Part shown: positions 30,585 through 40,554 of the stretch, one piece after another | How the letters are laid out: each line of letters starts with the position of its first letter | How positions within the stretch are numbered: the first letter of the stretch is position 1 | Notes under the pieces: generated by a model | Told to the model about the DNA's origin: nothing | The model's input: only the letters and a program-made list of their open reading frames with translations | Databases searched by the model: none | Source: Nitrosococcus watsonii C-113 | GTDB taxonomy: Bacteria; Pseudomonadota; Gammaproteobacteria; Nitrosococcales; Nitrosococcaceae | Length of the DNA stretch: 64,000 nucleotides | Direction: 5' to 3' | NCBI RefSeq assembly: GCF_000143085.1 | Contig: NC_014315.1 | Location: forward strand, 1,828,001 to 1,892,000 | Position numbers and translations under genes: made by a program

Positions 30585-32591
30585 TTATAATAAAGGAGCA
30601 ATAGTTAGACTCACAATAGCCATCACATTAATAAGAATATTCATGGACGGTCCTGAAGTGTCCTTAAAGGGATCTCCCACGGTATCGCCTACTACACACG
30701 CTTTATGAACCTCGGACCCTTTACCACCCAAGTTCCCTTTTTCCACGAACTTCTTCGCATTATCCCACGCTCCTCCCGCATTAGCCATTGTCAAAGCCAG
30801 GAGCACGCAACCTAGGAGAGCACCTCCTAGCATCCCGCCTAACGCTTCCGGACCTAATCCAAATCCGACGACTACTGGCGCAGCCACGGCTATCACGCCA
30901 GGGACAATCATTCGCCTTAAAGCAGCCGTAGTCGCAATATCTACACAGCGGGCAGTATCAGGTTTTCCGGTGCCTTCTAAAAGTCCTGGTATTTCCTTAA
31001 ATTGGCGCCGGATTTCCTTAATCATATCAAAAGCCGCATCGCCTACAGCTGTCATGGTAATAGAACCAATGAGAAAGGGAATGACTCCCCCAATGAGTAA
31101 TCCTATCAATACTCTGGGACTATTAAGATTGAGTAAAAATCCCGGATCCTTGTGACCAACCGTTTGAACATAGGCGGTGATAATAGTTAAAGCCGCCAGC
31201 GCTGCCGCACCAATAGCAAATCCCTTTCCAATAGCTGCGGTCGTATTTCCCAGTTCATCTAAAGAGTCAGTGATCTTCCTGGTTTCTGGACCCAATTCTG
31301 CCATTTCAGCAATGCCTCCAGCATTATCGGCAACCGGGCCATAGGCATCAATTGCCATGGTAATGCCAACTGTAGCCAACATTCCCACTGCGGCAATCCC
31401 CACGCCATAAAGACCGGCAAGCTGGCTGGCGAAAAAGATAATGCCCGCTATAGTGAGTAAAGGCACCACTACCGATTGCATCCCAACAGACAAACCCGAA
31501 ATCATGACCGTAGCTGCACCGGTTTCACCCGAATGGGCTATTTTACGTACTGGGGCTCCGGCTGTGTAGTATTCGGTCACCAATCCAATGATGATCCCCC
31601 CCACGGCACCCGTGATGACGGCGCCCCATACCTGGCCATTTACCCCGGCTATAAGAATCACCAAATAGGCCACAATAATAAATAAAACCGAAGCACCAAT
31701 CGTTCCCAAACGTAAAGCCACATCCGGAGCTTTATTAGAGAAATGCTGCACCAATGCTATTCCCCCTATGGAACACAGCAATCCGGCCGAGGCAAGCGCC
31801 AGGGGTAAAAACATCAACCCCTCTTGATTTCCACCTAATGACTCGATTTCAGCCAGAGCCAAAGTGGCCGCAATGGCGATGGTAGCAATCATAGCGCCAC
31901 AATAGGATTCGAAAATATCGGACCCCATGCCAGCCACATCCCCCACGTTATCCCCCACGTTATCGGCGATAACCCCTGGGTTGCGGGGATCATCTTCAGG
32001 AATTCCGGCCTCGACTTTACCCACCAAGTCAGCTCCCACATCAGCGCTTTTAGTATAGATGCCGCCACCCACACGGGAAAATAATGCCACTGAGGAAGCT
32101 CCTACCCCAAAACCATGGATAACGTGCGCTGTCTCCGGATCCCCTCCAAAGAGAAGATAGAGAATACCAAGACCTAGCAACCCCATGGAGGCCACCGTAA
32201 GCCCCATGACGGAACCGCCAAAAAAGGCGACGGTCAAAGCGGAAGAGACCCCTTCCTGGTTAGCAGCCAAGGTAGTCCGGACATTGGCCCGGGTAGCTGC
32301 GTACATCCCCCCATAACCTGCTACCGATGAGCTTAATGCGCCGACGAGAAAAGCAAAAGCCGTGCCTAGCCCCAGATAAATGTAAAGCAATACTAAGACA
32401 ACGGCAGAAAAAATTCCCAAGGTTATATATTCACGCTTAAGAAATACCATTGCACCCAGCTGGATCTGCTCGGCAATCTCGGCAACTCGGCCTTCCCCAC
32501 CCGGCCGTTCCATAATTATCTTAAACAAACGGTAAGCGGCATAAAGTCCCAACCCGCCTAATACCGGCGGAATCAGATATGCAACCGACAT
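30585..32591 (-). CDS. hppA: Membrane-bound ion-pumping pyrophosphatase, K+-dependent type
   Basis: A 668-residue integral membrane enzyme with about 16 helices that couples pyrophosphate hydrolysis to H+ (or Na+) pumping. The catalytic loop [22 protein letters not shown] and the metal/PPi-binding stretch [17 protein letters not shown] are intact. At the K+-dependence site the sequence is [10 protein letters not shown] with Ala, which is the K+-requiring class; K+-independent enzymes have Lys there. Whether the pumped ion is H+ or Na+ cannot be settled by eye. It saves ATP by using PPi from biosynthesis. A terminator follows the stop. Confidence 0.94.
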   Translation of the reverse strand: MSVAYLIPPVLGGLGLYAAYRLFKIIMERPGGEGRVAEIAEQIQLGAMVFLKREYITLGIFSAVVLVLLYIYLGLGTAFAFLVGALSSSVAGYGGMYAATRANVRTTLAANQEGVSSALTVAFFGGSVMGLTVASMGLLGLGILYLLFGGDPETAHVIHGFGVGASSVALFSRVGGGIYTKSADVGADLVGKVEAGIPEDDPRNPGVIADNVGDNVGDVAGMGSDIFESYCGAMIATIAIAATLALAEIESLGGNQEGLMFLPLALASAGLLCSIGGIALVQHFSNKAPDVALRLGTIGASVLFIIVAYLVILIAGVNGQVWGAVITGAVGGIIIGLVTEYYTAGAPVRKIAHSGETGAATVMISGLSVGMQSVVVPLLTIAGIIFFASQLAGLYGVGIAAVGMLATVGITMAIDAYGPVADNAGGIAEMAELGPETRKITDSLDELGNTTAAIGKGFAIGAAALAALTIITAYVQTVGHKDPGFLLNLNSPRVLIGLLIGGVIPFLIGSITMTAVGDAAFDMIKEIRRQFKEIPGLLEGTGKPDTARCVDIATTAALRRMIVPGVIAVAAPVVVGFGLGPEALGGMLGGALLGCVLLALTMANAGGAWDNAKKFVEKGNLGGKGSEVHKACVVGDTVGDPFKDTSGPSMNILINVMAIVSLTIAPLL

Positions 32592-32822
32592 TAACTTCTC
32601 CCCGAATTTATACTTGAATTGATGGCGTACTATTTATTAAAGCCAGAATAAGTTATCCGCCGTTGGCGCATGGTACAGGGCTACTGCTGGACCTGCAAGC
32701 ACGAACCAGTGCAGGGTATGCAAAATGGTCCCAGGAAGAACGCGGTGAAAAATACGTTGCCGGGCGTTGTAGCAGGCATGATTCGATACTTTGTGAGGAG
32801 TTAATCTGGCACAATCGCCACG

Positions 32823-33116
32823 ATGCGCGTCGGCCCGCCGCCCGTTCTTCTCTTCCCATACCAACAAGTCAGCAACGCCGATTTGATAATCGGGATTGCC
32901 TTCGCACCTCGCCTGTACGTTGGATCAATAAGCCTACCAGAGATTCGTGGCATTGAAGCCAGTGCGCTTTCGATGCCGATCGGGTTTAAGAAATACGGCC
33001 ATCATACCCCCCCACCTTTTTCAGCAAATGGCACAATACCCCCGGGAGATCCCGTGATTATCCATCTGGAGGAAGACTTGGATCACCCAAGCTCCTACGA
33101 CTGCCAGACTTTTTAA
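32823..33116 (+). CDS. Hypothetical small protein
   Basis: An ATG-initiated frame of 97 residues with a mixed composition (PEIRGIEAS, SALSMPIGFKK and the acidic IIHLEEDLDH near the end). It has no close ribosome site; AGGAG is about 19 bases upstream of the ATG. It competes with overlapping frames on the other strand. I list it because it is the most protein-like frame in this gap, at low confidence. Confidence 0.25.
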   Translation: MRVGPPPVLLFPYQQVSNADLIIGIAFAPRLYVGSISLPEIRGIEASALSMPIGFKKYGHHTPPPFSANGTIPPGDPVIIHLEEDLDHPSSYDCQTF

Positions 33117-33369
33117 CTAGATCCTTCCCTTTTACTCCTCCCTAGCAGTTCCTTCCCCCCTTTTCAGATTGCCCCCCAAAGCCAGGCTTTTCACCACGCC
33201 TTCTCGGCGCAATTTCATAAATAGCACACTAAAATACAGAATAGGATAAATTGTCGGTAGTGATCGATGTTTAGAAATCGCCTATACATAGCGAATCGGT
33301 AATCCACTGTTGCCGCCCGCCGGAAGGTTTTAGGCTGATCGAAAAATAATAATCTAACGAGGCTGGGAC

Positions 33370-33397
33370 AAAAAAGGGCCGACATTTCCGCCGGCCC
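33370..33397 (-). terminator. Rho-independent terminator of the PEP-CTERM gene
   Basis: On the minus strand an 8-bp GC-rich stem (33390-33397 with 33376-33383, one G-U pair) and 6-base loop is followed directly by TTTTTT (33370-33375). It lies about 40 bases past the stop. Confidence 0.8.
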
Positions 33398-33438
33398 CAC
33401 ATTTTTTATGTGCGTCCCAACGCATAACCTCGCAGGTT

Positions 33439-35070
33439 TCAAACCACGACTTTTCTCCGGCGGCGCGCTAGCAGAATGCCGCCCAGGCCAAAACCGAGCA
33501 GCGCAAAAGTGCCTGGTTCAGCCACGGAAGCTGCTCCACCTGCCGCCGTCAGAGCAAACATTTCACCTCCCAAGCCAATATTGACGATACTGCCGCCAGT
33601 AATGCCCGAGTTGGCTGTGAACATCACATCAATATTGGTAAGAGGGTTAAAGTTGTTGTTAACCTGGAACACAGTGAATCCAGAGAAAAAATCCTCGATA
33701 TTGAGAATGTCCATCGGCTCAAACCCAAGAATCAAATCGATCATGGCCGTCGCGCCAAAGATCACATCGCCGGAGACGATGAATTCATCCCTATCGAAAA
33801 GCGAATCGATCTCAAGTTCAAGCGTGCCACCATTGACTATAAAATCGCCATCGATAGTCATTGTGCCCGGCGAATTACCCGGCGCGACCGTGCCGCCGTC
33901 GACAATCACATTGCCGGTGATCGTCCCATCGCCGGAAAGTCGGCCATCCGCATTGACGAACACGTTCTGCGCTGTAGCCATTCCGCCATTGCGCACCGTC
34001 AGGGAGGAATCCTGCCCGCTTACGGATGTCACGCGGGGATCACTATTGTTACTGGAAATATTGATATCGGTAAGCGTGGTTACCTTGCCACCATTTTCCA
34101 CCAGAAGATGGCCTGTTGATTTTCCCTGGGATACTTCGATGCCGATATCAATATCCGTGACGGCGGAAAGGCTCGATGCGACACCGCTTGCTGATATGCC
34201 GCTTACATTGACCTGCGCGCCGTTGGCGTCAAGCGAATCAATAATAATGCCCGGTTCCTGCTTTCCATCAAAGACGAAGCCTGGCTCAAGCTGTTTCACC
34301 GCGCCGCCATCCGTGATATTGACAACAGCCTGGCCAAATTGATTCTCGACAAAGATGCCGTGCTGGGCTTGTATTGTCGAGCCCTCGCCCGTCACGGTAA
34401 CGTTCACGTTGGCTGCCGTGGCTTCAGAATAATCGCCAATGAAGACGGCGCCCTGTTCAAATTCGCTCAATTGGCCGCCGACCGCGTCAACGAGACCGCC
34501 ATTGGAAACGGTCAATGTGCTGCTCGCCGCACCGAATGGAACAAGTATCCTGCCGCCGCCAGCGAAGGAGCCGCTTGCCGTCTGGCTTCGCAGCACCGAT
34601 CCCGCGCCATCAATGGTGACATTTGAAGTCCCGGTGCTGCCCGAAAAACTCTCGCCGAGATGGATATCCGCATTGCTTTCCAGGACGCCACCTTGGCGAA
34701 CCTCAAGCGCGCCAGTACCGCCTAAACCAATTCGCGCACCGATACCATTATTGATGGTTGCCGTGGCCGATCCCGAAATGCCATTACCAATGATGCGTAC
34801 CCCGCCCGTTGATCCGGCGCCTGCACCAACGAGAAGTCCGCTGCCGCCAATTGCGGTAAAACCGTTTCCGGTCCCTCCCCCGTTGACTTCCAATTCCCCC
34901 GAAGCGCCTCCGTATCCTACATTGATCTGGCTCGTACCGGTCGGTGTGATGGCTGCATCCGGAAACACATAACCATTTGTAATCACTGTTGCATGCGTTC
35001 CGAACGCCATCATTGATATGCCGGTGGCTAGAACCAGGTTGGTTGTTGTTTTTAAACGATTGCGGAACAT
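33439..35070 (-). CDS. Large PEP-CTERM surface protein with repetitive beta-rich body
   Basis: A 543-residue exported protein with a signal peptide (residues 1-28, ending THA), a long Gly/Asn/Thr-rich passenger of repeated units around VxNGG (for example VNGGG, VRQGG, VSNGG, VENGG, VRNGG) that suggests a beta-helix like those in autotransporter passengers, and a C-terminal PEP-CTERM tripartite tail: AEPGTFALLGFGLGGILLARRRRK. The body includes GTVAPGNSPGTMTIDGDF, also found in passenger-associated repeats. I use the ATG at 35068-35070, which follows AAGGAG, and not an in-frame start 75 bases further up. It is probably delivered to the cell surface by an exosortase encoded elsewhere. Confidence 0.85.
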   Translation of the reverse strand: MFRNRLKTTTNLVLATGISMMAFGTHATVITNGYVFPDAAITPTGTSQINVGYGGASGELEVNGGGTGNGFTAIGGSGLLVGAGAGSTGGVRIIGNGISGSATATINNGIGARIGLGGTGALEVRQGGVLESNADIHLGESFSGSTGTSNVTIDGAGSVLRSQTASGSFAGGGRILVPFGAASSTLTVSNGGLVDAVGGQLSEFEQGAVFIGDYSEATAANVNVTVTGEGSTIQAQHGIFVENQFGQAVVNITDGGAVKQLEPGFVFDGKQEPGIIIDSLDANGAQVNVSGISASGVASSLSAVTDIDIGIEVSQGKSTGHLLVENGGKVTTLTDINISSNNSDPRVTSVSGQDSSLTVRNGGMATAQNVFVNADGRLSGDGTITGNVIVDGGTVAPGNSPGTMTIDGDFIVNGGTLELEIDSLFDRDEFIVSGDVIFGATAMIDLILGFEPMDILNIEDFFSGFTVFQVNNNFNPLTNIDVMFTANSGITGGSIVNIGLGGEMFALTAAGGAASVAEPGTFALLGFGLGGILLARRRRKVVV

Positions 35071-35696
35071 TTTGTAGACTCCTTGCTTCTTAATTCGACC
35101 ATTGTTGCAATGCCATAGGCAAAAATAACGCCAATAATTTTTCATTTTTTTAAAACAAGGAGTTAATCAAAAATTAGCAGAGATAAGCCGAAGCCCTTGT
35201 AAAGCAGGAGACACAATCAAATTATATATGAATGGGTGCGCGTCTCGAAGAGGCTCTTGATTCGCGCTCCTTTCGGGGATTAAAAACCCCTCGCCTTCAT
35301 GCAAGGGGAAGTGTTACACGGATAAAACCATTATAGCGGCTCACAGTACCGCCAATGGTGTATGCCTCAATGTTGATGGTGAGGCAGAGGTTTTTGCAGT
35401 GCGCTCGGCGATGTTATCCCCTATGTGGTTACGGATCGAATAATTCCGGTTCCAGGATCAGTGAATTGTCAGGTTAGAGGGCGCAGAAAGGCTTGCTCCA
35501 TTGCCTTAAAACCCATTTCCTCCATCCACACAAACAATTCTTTTAAAATACCCCCAAAGTGCTCACTTATAAATGGGAAATGCTATATCCATGGTGATGA
35601 TGCCATCTTCCATGTCTGTAAGTTAGAATTAACTTAACTTAATTCTATATGGCGTTACGCAATCAAAACTTGCTTCTTTGAAACCGGGGGATATCC
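35071..35696. other. Intergenic region upstream of ftsH
   Basis: About 625 bases between the divergent PEP-CTERM and ftsH genes. The left part holds the PEP-CTERM leader and ribosome site (35078-35084). Small inverted repeats occur near 35275-35312 without T-runs. The only frame of note (35425-35637) is short and unlike a protein. Confidence 0.6.
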
Positions 35697-37631
35697 GTGG
35701 CCAGCCAAAAACCAGACATCGACATCAATAAACCCGCAAAGATACCTTTTTGGCGGAGGCCCTGGTTTTTATTCCTGCTCTACGGACTATTTATCTTCGT
35801 GTCCTATTCAACCTTCAAAACAGAGCAGGAAGAAATTCCTTATAGCCAATTTCTAAAATATGTCCAGGCTGGTCGAGTTCAACAAGCCTTCATTAGGAAG
35901 GACATGATCGAAGGAACCTTAAAGCCCGAGAAAAAACCCAAAAGCAAAAAGACGGAAAAACCCCGGCAATTCGTCACGGTACCTCTCTGGGATGATCCAC
36001 TTGCGGTAATGTTGGAAAGGCATGGAGTGAACTATGTGGTCAGGACCGGTGGCGATTGGCTCTCAAATCTGCTATTTAACTGGATTCTTCCCTTTGCGGT
36101 CATCTCTTTCTTGTGGATATGGATCGGGCGTAAAGTCAACAGGGGCGGGAGCTTTTTAAGCTTAGGGGGCAACCGCGTCCGTATTCACCCGGATACCCTG
36201 CCCAAGGTCACCTTCGATGATGTCGCCGGGGTTGAAGAAGCTAAAGAGGAACTTCGAGAGATCATTACCTTTCTGAGAGATCCCAGCCTTATTCAGGATC
36301 TCGGAGGGCGCATGCCCAAAGGAGTTCTTCTGGCTGGCCCTCCGGGAACTGGCAAGACTTTACTGGCCCGGGCCATAGCTGGAGAAGCCCGAGTTCCTTT
36401 CTTTAATATCAGTGGCTCTGAGTTTATCGAACTATTTGTGGGTGTTGGCGCGGCGCGCGCCCGGGATTTGTTTGAGCAGGCGCGGCAAAAAGCACCCTGT
36501 ATTATTTTCATTGATGAATTGGATGCCATTGGACGCACTCGCGCCGGAGCGGTGTCCATGGGGGGACATGATGAGCGGGAGCAAACCTTAAACCAGTTGT
36601 TGGTGGAAATGGACGGCTTCGACCCTTCCGCGGGGGTGGTGGTAATGGCGGCAACCAACCGGGCGGAAATTCTTGACAAAGCTTTATTACGCGCTGGGCG
36701 CTTCGACCGTCGGGTGCTGGTAGATAAACCCAATTTAGAAGGACGCATCGAAATCCTTAAAATTCATGCGCGGACACTTAAGCTCGGACAAGACGTGGAT
36801 CTCAAGGTGGTTGCCCAACGTACGCCCGGATTTGTCGGCGCTGATCTAGCCAATATCGCCAACGAAGCCGCCCTCCATGGAGTCCGAATGGGTCATAAAG
36901 CCATTACTCTGGATGACTTTGAAGCGGCTGTTGACCGGGTAATTGCGGGACCGGAGAAAAAGCACCAAATTTTGAGCCCCGAGGAAAAACACCGGGTCGC
37001 TTACCATGAATCGGGCCATACTTTGGTAGCGGAGACGGTTCCCACAGGAGAACCCGTACACAAGGTATCCATTATTCCCCGGGGCAGCGGCGCCTTGGGA
37101 TATACGTTACAACTGCCGGTAAAAGAGAAATTTCTGGCCAATGCTTCCGAGCTCAAGGATCAGCTGGCCATTCTCCTAGGAGGGCGTTCGGCGGAAGAGA
37201 TTGTCTTTGGCGATGTCTCCAGCGGCGCGCAAAATGATCTAGAAAAAGCCACCGAGATTGCCCGCAGTATGGTTTGTCAGTTAGGAATGAATGAAAAACT
37301 TGGCCCCTTAACTTACGGCAAACGCCACCAATCTCTTTATTTAGGCGTAAATTATGGCGAGGAGAAAAACTATAGTGAGGCCACCGCTCAGCTTATTGAT
37401 ACGGAAGTTAAGAAGCTCATAGAAGAAGCCCATCAACGGGCCCGGAAAATACTTACCGAGCAGCGTAAAATACTGGATATCATCGCAGAACTTTTAGAAG
37501 AAAAAGAAATTATCAATGGAGATGAGGTTAAACAGGTCATCGACAATATCCGGGGTTTATCTGGAGGAAACGCCCTTCTAGAGGCAGGAAAGGCAACGGT
37601 AGAGGGAAAAGAAACGCGGAAACATAGTTGA
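35697..37631 (+). CDS. ftsH: FtsH-family ATP-dependent membrane zinc protease
   Basis: A 644-residue membrane protease. Two N-terminal transmembrane helices (about residues 22-38 and 124-142) flank a short periplasmic domain; then an AAA+ module (Walker A GPPGTGKT near 214-221, Walker [12 protein letters not shown], and the SRH with GRFDRRV) and an M41 zinc peptidase with HESGH (first His near 437). The start is GTG at 35697. The basic [13 protein letters not shown] insert in the periplasmic part and its isolated position, away from the usual ftsJ-ftsH-folP locus, suggest this may be a second ftsH copy; that is inference. Confidence 0.92.
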   Translation: MASQKPDIDINKPAKIPFWRRPWFLFLLYGLFIFVSYSTFKTEQEEIPYSQFLKYVQAGRVQQAFIRKDMIEGTLKPEKKPKSKKTEKPRQFVTVPLWDDPLAVMLERHGVNYVVRTGGDWLSNLLFNWILPFAVISFLWIWIGRKVNRGGSFLSLGGNRVRIHPDTLPKVTFDDVAGVEEAKEELREIITFLRDPSLIQDLGGRMPKGVLLAGPPGTGKTLLARAIAGEARVPFFNISGSEFIELFVGVGAARARDLFEQARQKAPCIIFIDELDAIGRTRAGAVSMGGHDEREQTLNQLLVEMDGFDPSAGVVVMAATNRAEILDKALLRAGRFDRRVLVDKPNLEGRIEILKIHARTLKLGQDVDLKVVAQRTPGFVGADLANIANEAALHGVRMGHKAITLDDFEAAVDRVIAGPEKKHQILSPEEKHRVAYHESGHTLVAETVPTGEPVHKVSIIPRGSGALGYTLQLPVKEKFLANASELKDQLAILLGGRSAEEIVFGDVSSGAQNDLEKATEIARSMVCQLGMNEKLGPLTYGKRHQSLYLGVNYGEEKNYSEATAQLIDTEVKKLIEEAHQRARKILTEQRKILDIIAELLEEKEIINGDEVKQVIDNIRGLSGGNALLEAGKATVEGKETRKHS

Positions 37632-38083
37632 CTCTAAAGTTGTTTTTAAAATGTTTAAATAGGTCTGGGCCTCAGCTTTAACCGTCCCGACCACAATAGA
37701 CTACCATTTCTAGTAGGTGCGCCGTTTTACCTGCTTTGATTCCCTCTAGCACGGCTTGTAGCAGAAGCTGGCGTCTATAAACATTTCATAAACCTCTTTC
37801 GAGTATACACACCCCTTAAACAAAGACTCTAGCTCGGAACATCTCCATTGGAATATAGGTCAGTTCCCTTGTTTTCCTGGAAAAAGCTTACATTCCATCC
37901 CTTTTTTTTTCTCCATCCTATGAACTAACCCACAGTATCTTATTTCTAACCAAATAGCTCAAAAGAGCATAAGCGATCAATATTCACTTTGTAGAGCTTT
38001 AAAAAATAGACTATAGGTAATTACTTCAGGGACATGATGCATAGCTTCGATTCAATTTTTCCGTTGATGAAGGAGAAAAAACC
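37632..38083. other. Intergenic region between ftsH and YfdX-family gene
   Basis: About 450 AT-rich bases. The right end holds the YfdX ribosome site (AAGGAG). I see no frame, RNA fold or clear terminator. Confidence 0.6.
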
Positions 38084-39397
38084 ATGCAAAACAAAAGAAA
38101 TAGGCTACAAATGGTTTCCACCGCATTGGTAATTGTTTCTCTTATTCCAGCCATAGCGGTTACGGCCTGTGCTAAGTCCGCAGATCAAAAGCAGGCAGCT
38201 TCTATCGATCAAAAACAGGCCACCTCCGCTCTCGCATTTGACCAAGGACAACCGCTATATACCATAGATATCGTCTCTGCCGCGGGGGTGGAAATTCTCG
38301 ATCATATTGTCCAAGCTCGCGCGGATATACATAGTGGCGATATCAAGCAGGCAAAAGAAGAGCTTAGCAATGCCCATAGGCATTTTGAAGCTATCAGGGC
38401 CATTGAACCCACCACCCAAATCAAAAAGCACATTTCAATCGTAGCAAAATATTTAGGCTATGGAGAGAAAGAGGAGATTCAGCCTTACTTTATTCCTCTT
38501 TACGCTAGCCTTGACACCATTGCCGATTTAGTGCCCATCAGTTCCGCCAAAGCCCATATTAAAAGGGCGGAAGAGAATATGAATAAGGATCAACGAGAAG
38601 CTGCCGCACAGGAATTGAGTGAAGCTGAGCAGTCCCTGATTTATACTGAAATTGATTTGCCATTGGCTACGACCGAAGATAATGTGACCATGGCCCAACA
38701 AGCCTTAGCCGAAAACAAACCAAAAGTTGCCGATAAGGCATTAAAGGCGGCTGAACAAAGCGTCATACTTATTAGCTTTGGGAGCAGTGAGCCGGCCACC
38801 TCTGCGCGCAATAACCTCTCGATGGCTAACCACAACTATACGGCCGGGAAGTACCAGGCTGCGAAGCTGGATCTGGCCGCTGCCATCAAGAATTTAAAGG
38901 AAACGGCCGCAAGCGATAACGATCTCACTGCAGATTTAGCCGATAAGCTACTGCAAGAAGCCAAAGCAATTGAACCGGCTATTGAGAAAAAATCCGATGA
39001 AACCACAATGCGTCTACAGGCCCTCTTAGAGCGCACCAGCGCCTTGTCGGAACATGAACTTGAGCTAATGGGAATCGGTTGGAACGATCTCTCTGAAACC
39101 GCCGAACAAGCCCGCCAAGCACTTGCCAATGCTAAGCTGTATCTGAGTTATGCGGAAATTGATCAGCTCACTCTCCACGACCAAGATAAAACCCAGGAAG
39201 CCTTAAAACAGGCCCAATCCTATCTCCAGAAAGGTGCTGAGAATGAAACAGCCCATAAAGGCGCCATCGAAAATATAGAAAAGAAAGTACACACCCTTCA
39301 AAAGAAGGCAGGGGAGAAGGAAAGCGACGAAAATGCCAGCCAGCAATATGCGGATACTCTAGCCCAGCTGCGGCTTATTATTAACAATAAGCTCTAA
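38084..39397 (+). CDS. YfdX family lipoprotein, extended form
   Basis: A 437-residue protein with an N-terminal signal ending in the lipobox-like VTAC, so probably a lipoprotein. The YfdX domain is recognised from the helical pattern with YTEIDLPLATTEDNV and following AALALAE-type helices (about residues 60-285). The C-terminal part (about 290-437) is also helical and repeats the motif YLSYAEIDQLTLHDQDKT, similar to the first copy, so the domain seems at least partly duplicated; E. coli YfdX is about half this size. YfdX is linked to acid and drug stress in enterics, but its function here is unknown. AAGGAG precedes the ATG. Confidence 0.78.
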   Translation: MQNKRNRLQMVSTALVIVSLIPAIAVTACAKSADQKQAASIDQKQATSALAFDQGQPLYTIDIVSAAGVEILDHIVQARADIHSGDIKQAKEELSNAHRHFEAIRAIEPTTQIKKHISIVAKYLGYGEKEEIQPYFIPLYASLDTIADLVPISSAKAHIKRAEENMNKDQREAAAQELSEAEQSLIYTEIDLPLATTEDNVTMAQQALAENKPKVADKALKAAEQSVILISFGSSEPATSARNNLSMANHNYTAGKYQAAKLDLAAAIKNLKETAASDNDLTADLADKLLQEAKAIEPAIEKKSDETTMRLQALLERTSALSEHELELMGIGWNDLSETAEQARQALANAKLYLSYAEIDQLTLHDQDKTQEALKQAQSYLQKGAENETAHKGAIENIEKKVHTLQKKAGEKESDENASQQYADTLAQLRLIINNKL

Positions 39398-39998
39398 TGC
39401 TATCAACTCCCTCCAATAGGATAAGGCATCACACCATTCTAGCCATTTTTAGGAAACTGCTGGCTTCAGTTTTTGGGTAAAATGAGGCGATAGCGCAATG
39501 TACCGAGTACAGGGAAGTACTCTACTCTATATCTGAGCTCTAGGCCCATATCACACCATCGTTTACTACGGCATTCATCTCCGCCTACAACACTAGACAA
39601 ATCCATGGTTAACCCAGTCACCGCACCGGTCTCAACATGGCGGTGAAGAATCTTTAGCTACTGCTACCCCCCTCGATTCAATCTTGACGGCTATCTCAAA
39701 GATCAATGCCCACTATATTAATAAGTTTTTGGGCGAGTTAAGTAAATTACTTCCTTTGGCCAGCACTGATAATAGCTATAGCTACAGCCATTACCACATA
39801 CCAAATATCCCGCTCAGGCAGAAAGGCAGGCGATTTGGCCACCCAGGGATAGAGTTAGTTAGCCGTATGCGTTGAAATTATCCCCCAAACAGGCCAAGAG
39901 AGCAGAGCAGCCTCCCAAGCATATTTACCACACCACCTGTAAGCACGATCAAGATAGAATTCGCTAGAATGGCCCTATTGAGAATTTAGGCGTTTTTT
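39398..39998. other. Intergenic region between YfdX-family gene and smr gene
   Basis: About 600 bases with no supportable gene. A small inverted repeat GAGTAC-6-GTACTC lies near 39508-39525. The 3' end holds the upstream region of the Smr-domain gene. Confidence 0.6.
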
Positions 39999-40547
39999 AT
40001 GAGCCATAAAAAAAAATCGGTTTCCATCCACGATAGAGAACTTTTTCGAGAAGCGGTCAAGGATGTACTGCCATTAAATCAGGATAAAATCAAGCCCTTT
40101 CAGCGGCGTCTCGCCCCCATACCTCAGCAGCGAAGGCAGGATGAAGCCCGTGTGCTTCAGGACATGATGTCGGATACCTTTGAAGCGGTTGAATTGGAAA
40201 CCGGGGAAGAACTGCTCTACCTTCGGTCAGGAGTGCAAAAGCGGCTGCTTCGCCAACTACGCCAAGGAAAATTTAGTATCGGCGCCGAACTTGACCTCCA
40301 TGGCATGAATGTCCCCATGGCCCGGCAGGCACTTGCCGGATTCCTAAGAGAGTGCGAGGAAAATAATATTCGCAGCATCCGTATCATTCATGGGAAGGGC
40401 CGAGGCTCTTACCATAAAGAGCCTATTCTTAAAGGAAAAGTAAACATCTGGCTTCAACAAAGGGACGAAGTGCTAGCCTTTTGTTCTGCCCGCCCCACTG
40501 ACGGGGGCACAGGAGCCATTTATGTTTTACTCAAACGGCGCCGATAG
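39999..40547 (+). CDS. Smr-domain protein (SmrA type)
   Basis: A 182-residue protein with a basic, low-complexity N-terminal part and a C-terminal Smr domain from about residue 95. The two hallmark motifs are present: LDLHGMN at the domain start and HGKGRGS in the middle, followed by TGAIYVLLKRR at the end. Stand-alone Smr proteins are predicted or shown to be nucleases acting on DNA or on mRNA at stalled ribosomes. It is convergent with purL with only 7 bases between the two stops. Confidence 0.88.
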   Translation: MSHKKKSVSIHDRELFREAVKDVLPLNQDKIKPFQRRLAPIPQQRRQDEARVLQDMMSDTFEAVELETGEELLYLRSGVQKRLLRQLRQGKFSIGAELDLHGMNVPMARQALAGFLRECEENNIRSIRIIHGKGRGSYHKEPILKGKVNIWLQQRDEVLAFCSARPTDGGTGAIYVLLKRRR

Positions 40548-40554
40548 CGCCCCA

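Larger units (their letters stand above)
32592..33438. other. 850-base region with no confident gene
   Basis: Between hppA and the large PEP-CTERM gene. Several short frames overlap on both strands and none has family sequence that I recognise. The terminator for the PEP-CTERM gene is at its right end (33370-33397). The mid part could be a decayed gene. Confidence 0.6.

Noticed and set aside
33476-34342. Plus-strand open frame of 288 codons antisense to the PEP-CTERM gene
   Set aside because: It is a shadow of the Gly/Asn-rich repeats on the other strand: Pro/Ser-rich composition, no ribosome site and no family pattern.
35071-35145. 25-codon N-terminal extension of the large PEP-CTERM protein
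   Set aside because: The extension precedes a normal signal peptide and overlaps the ribosome site for the ATG at 35070.
35425-35637. Plus-strand frame of 70 codons upstream of ftsH
   Set aside because: Composition unlike a protein and no ribosome site; better left as intergenic.
39684-39875. Plus-strand frame of 63 codons between the YfdX and Smr genes
   Set aside because: Low-complexity Ser/Tyr/His content, no ribosome site, no recognisable family.
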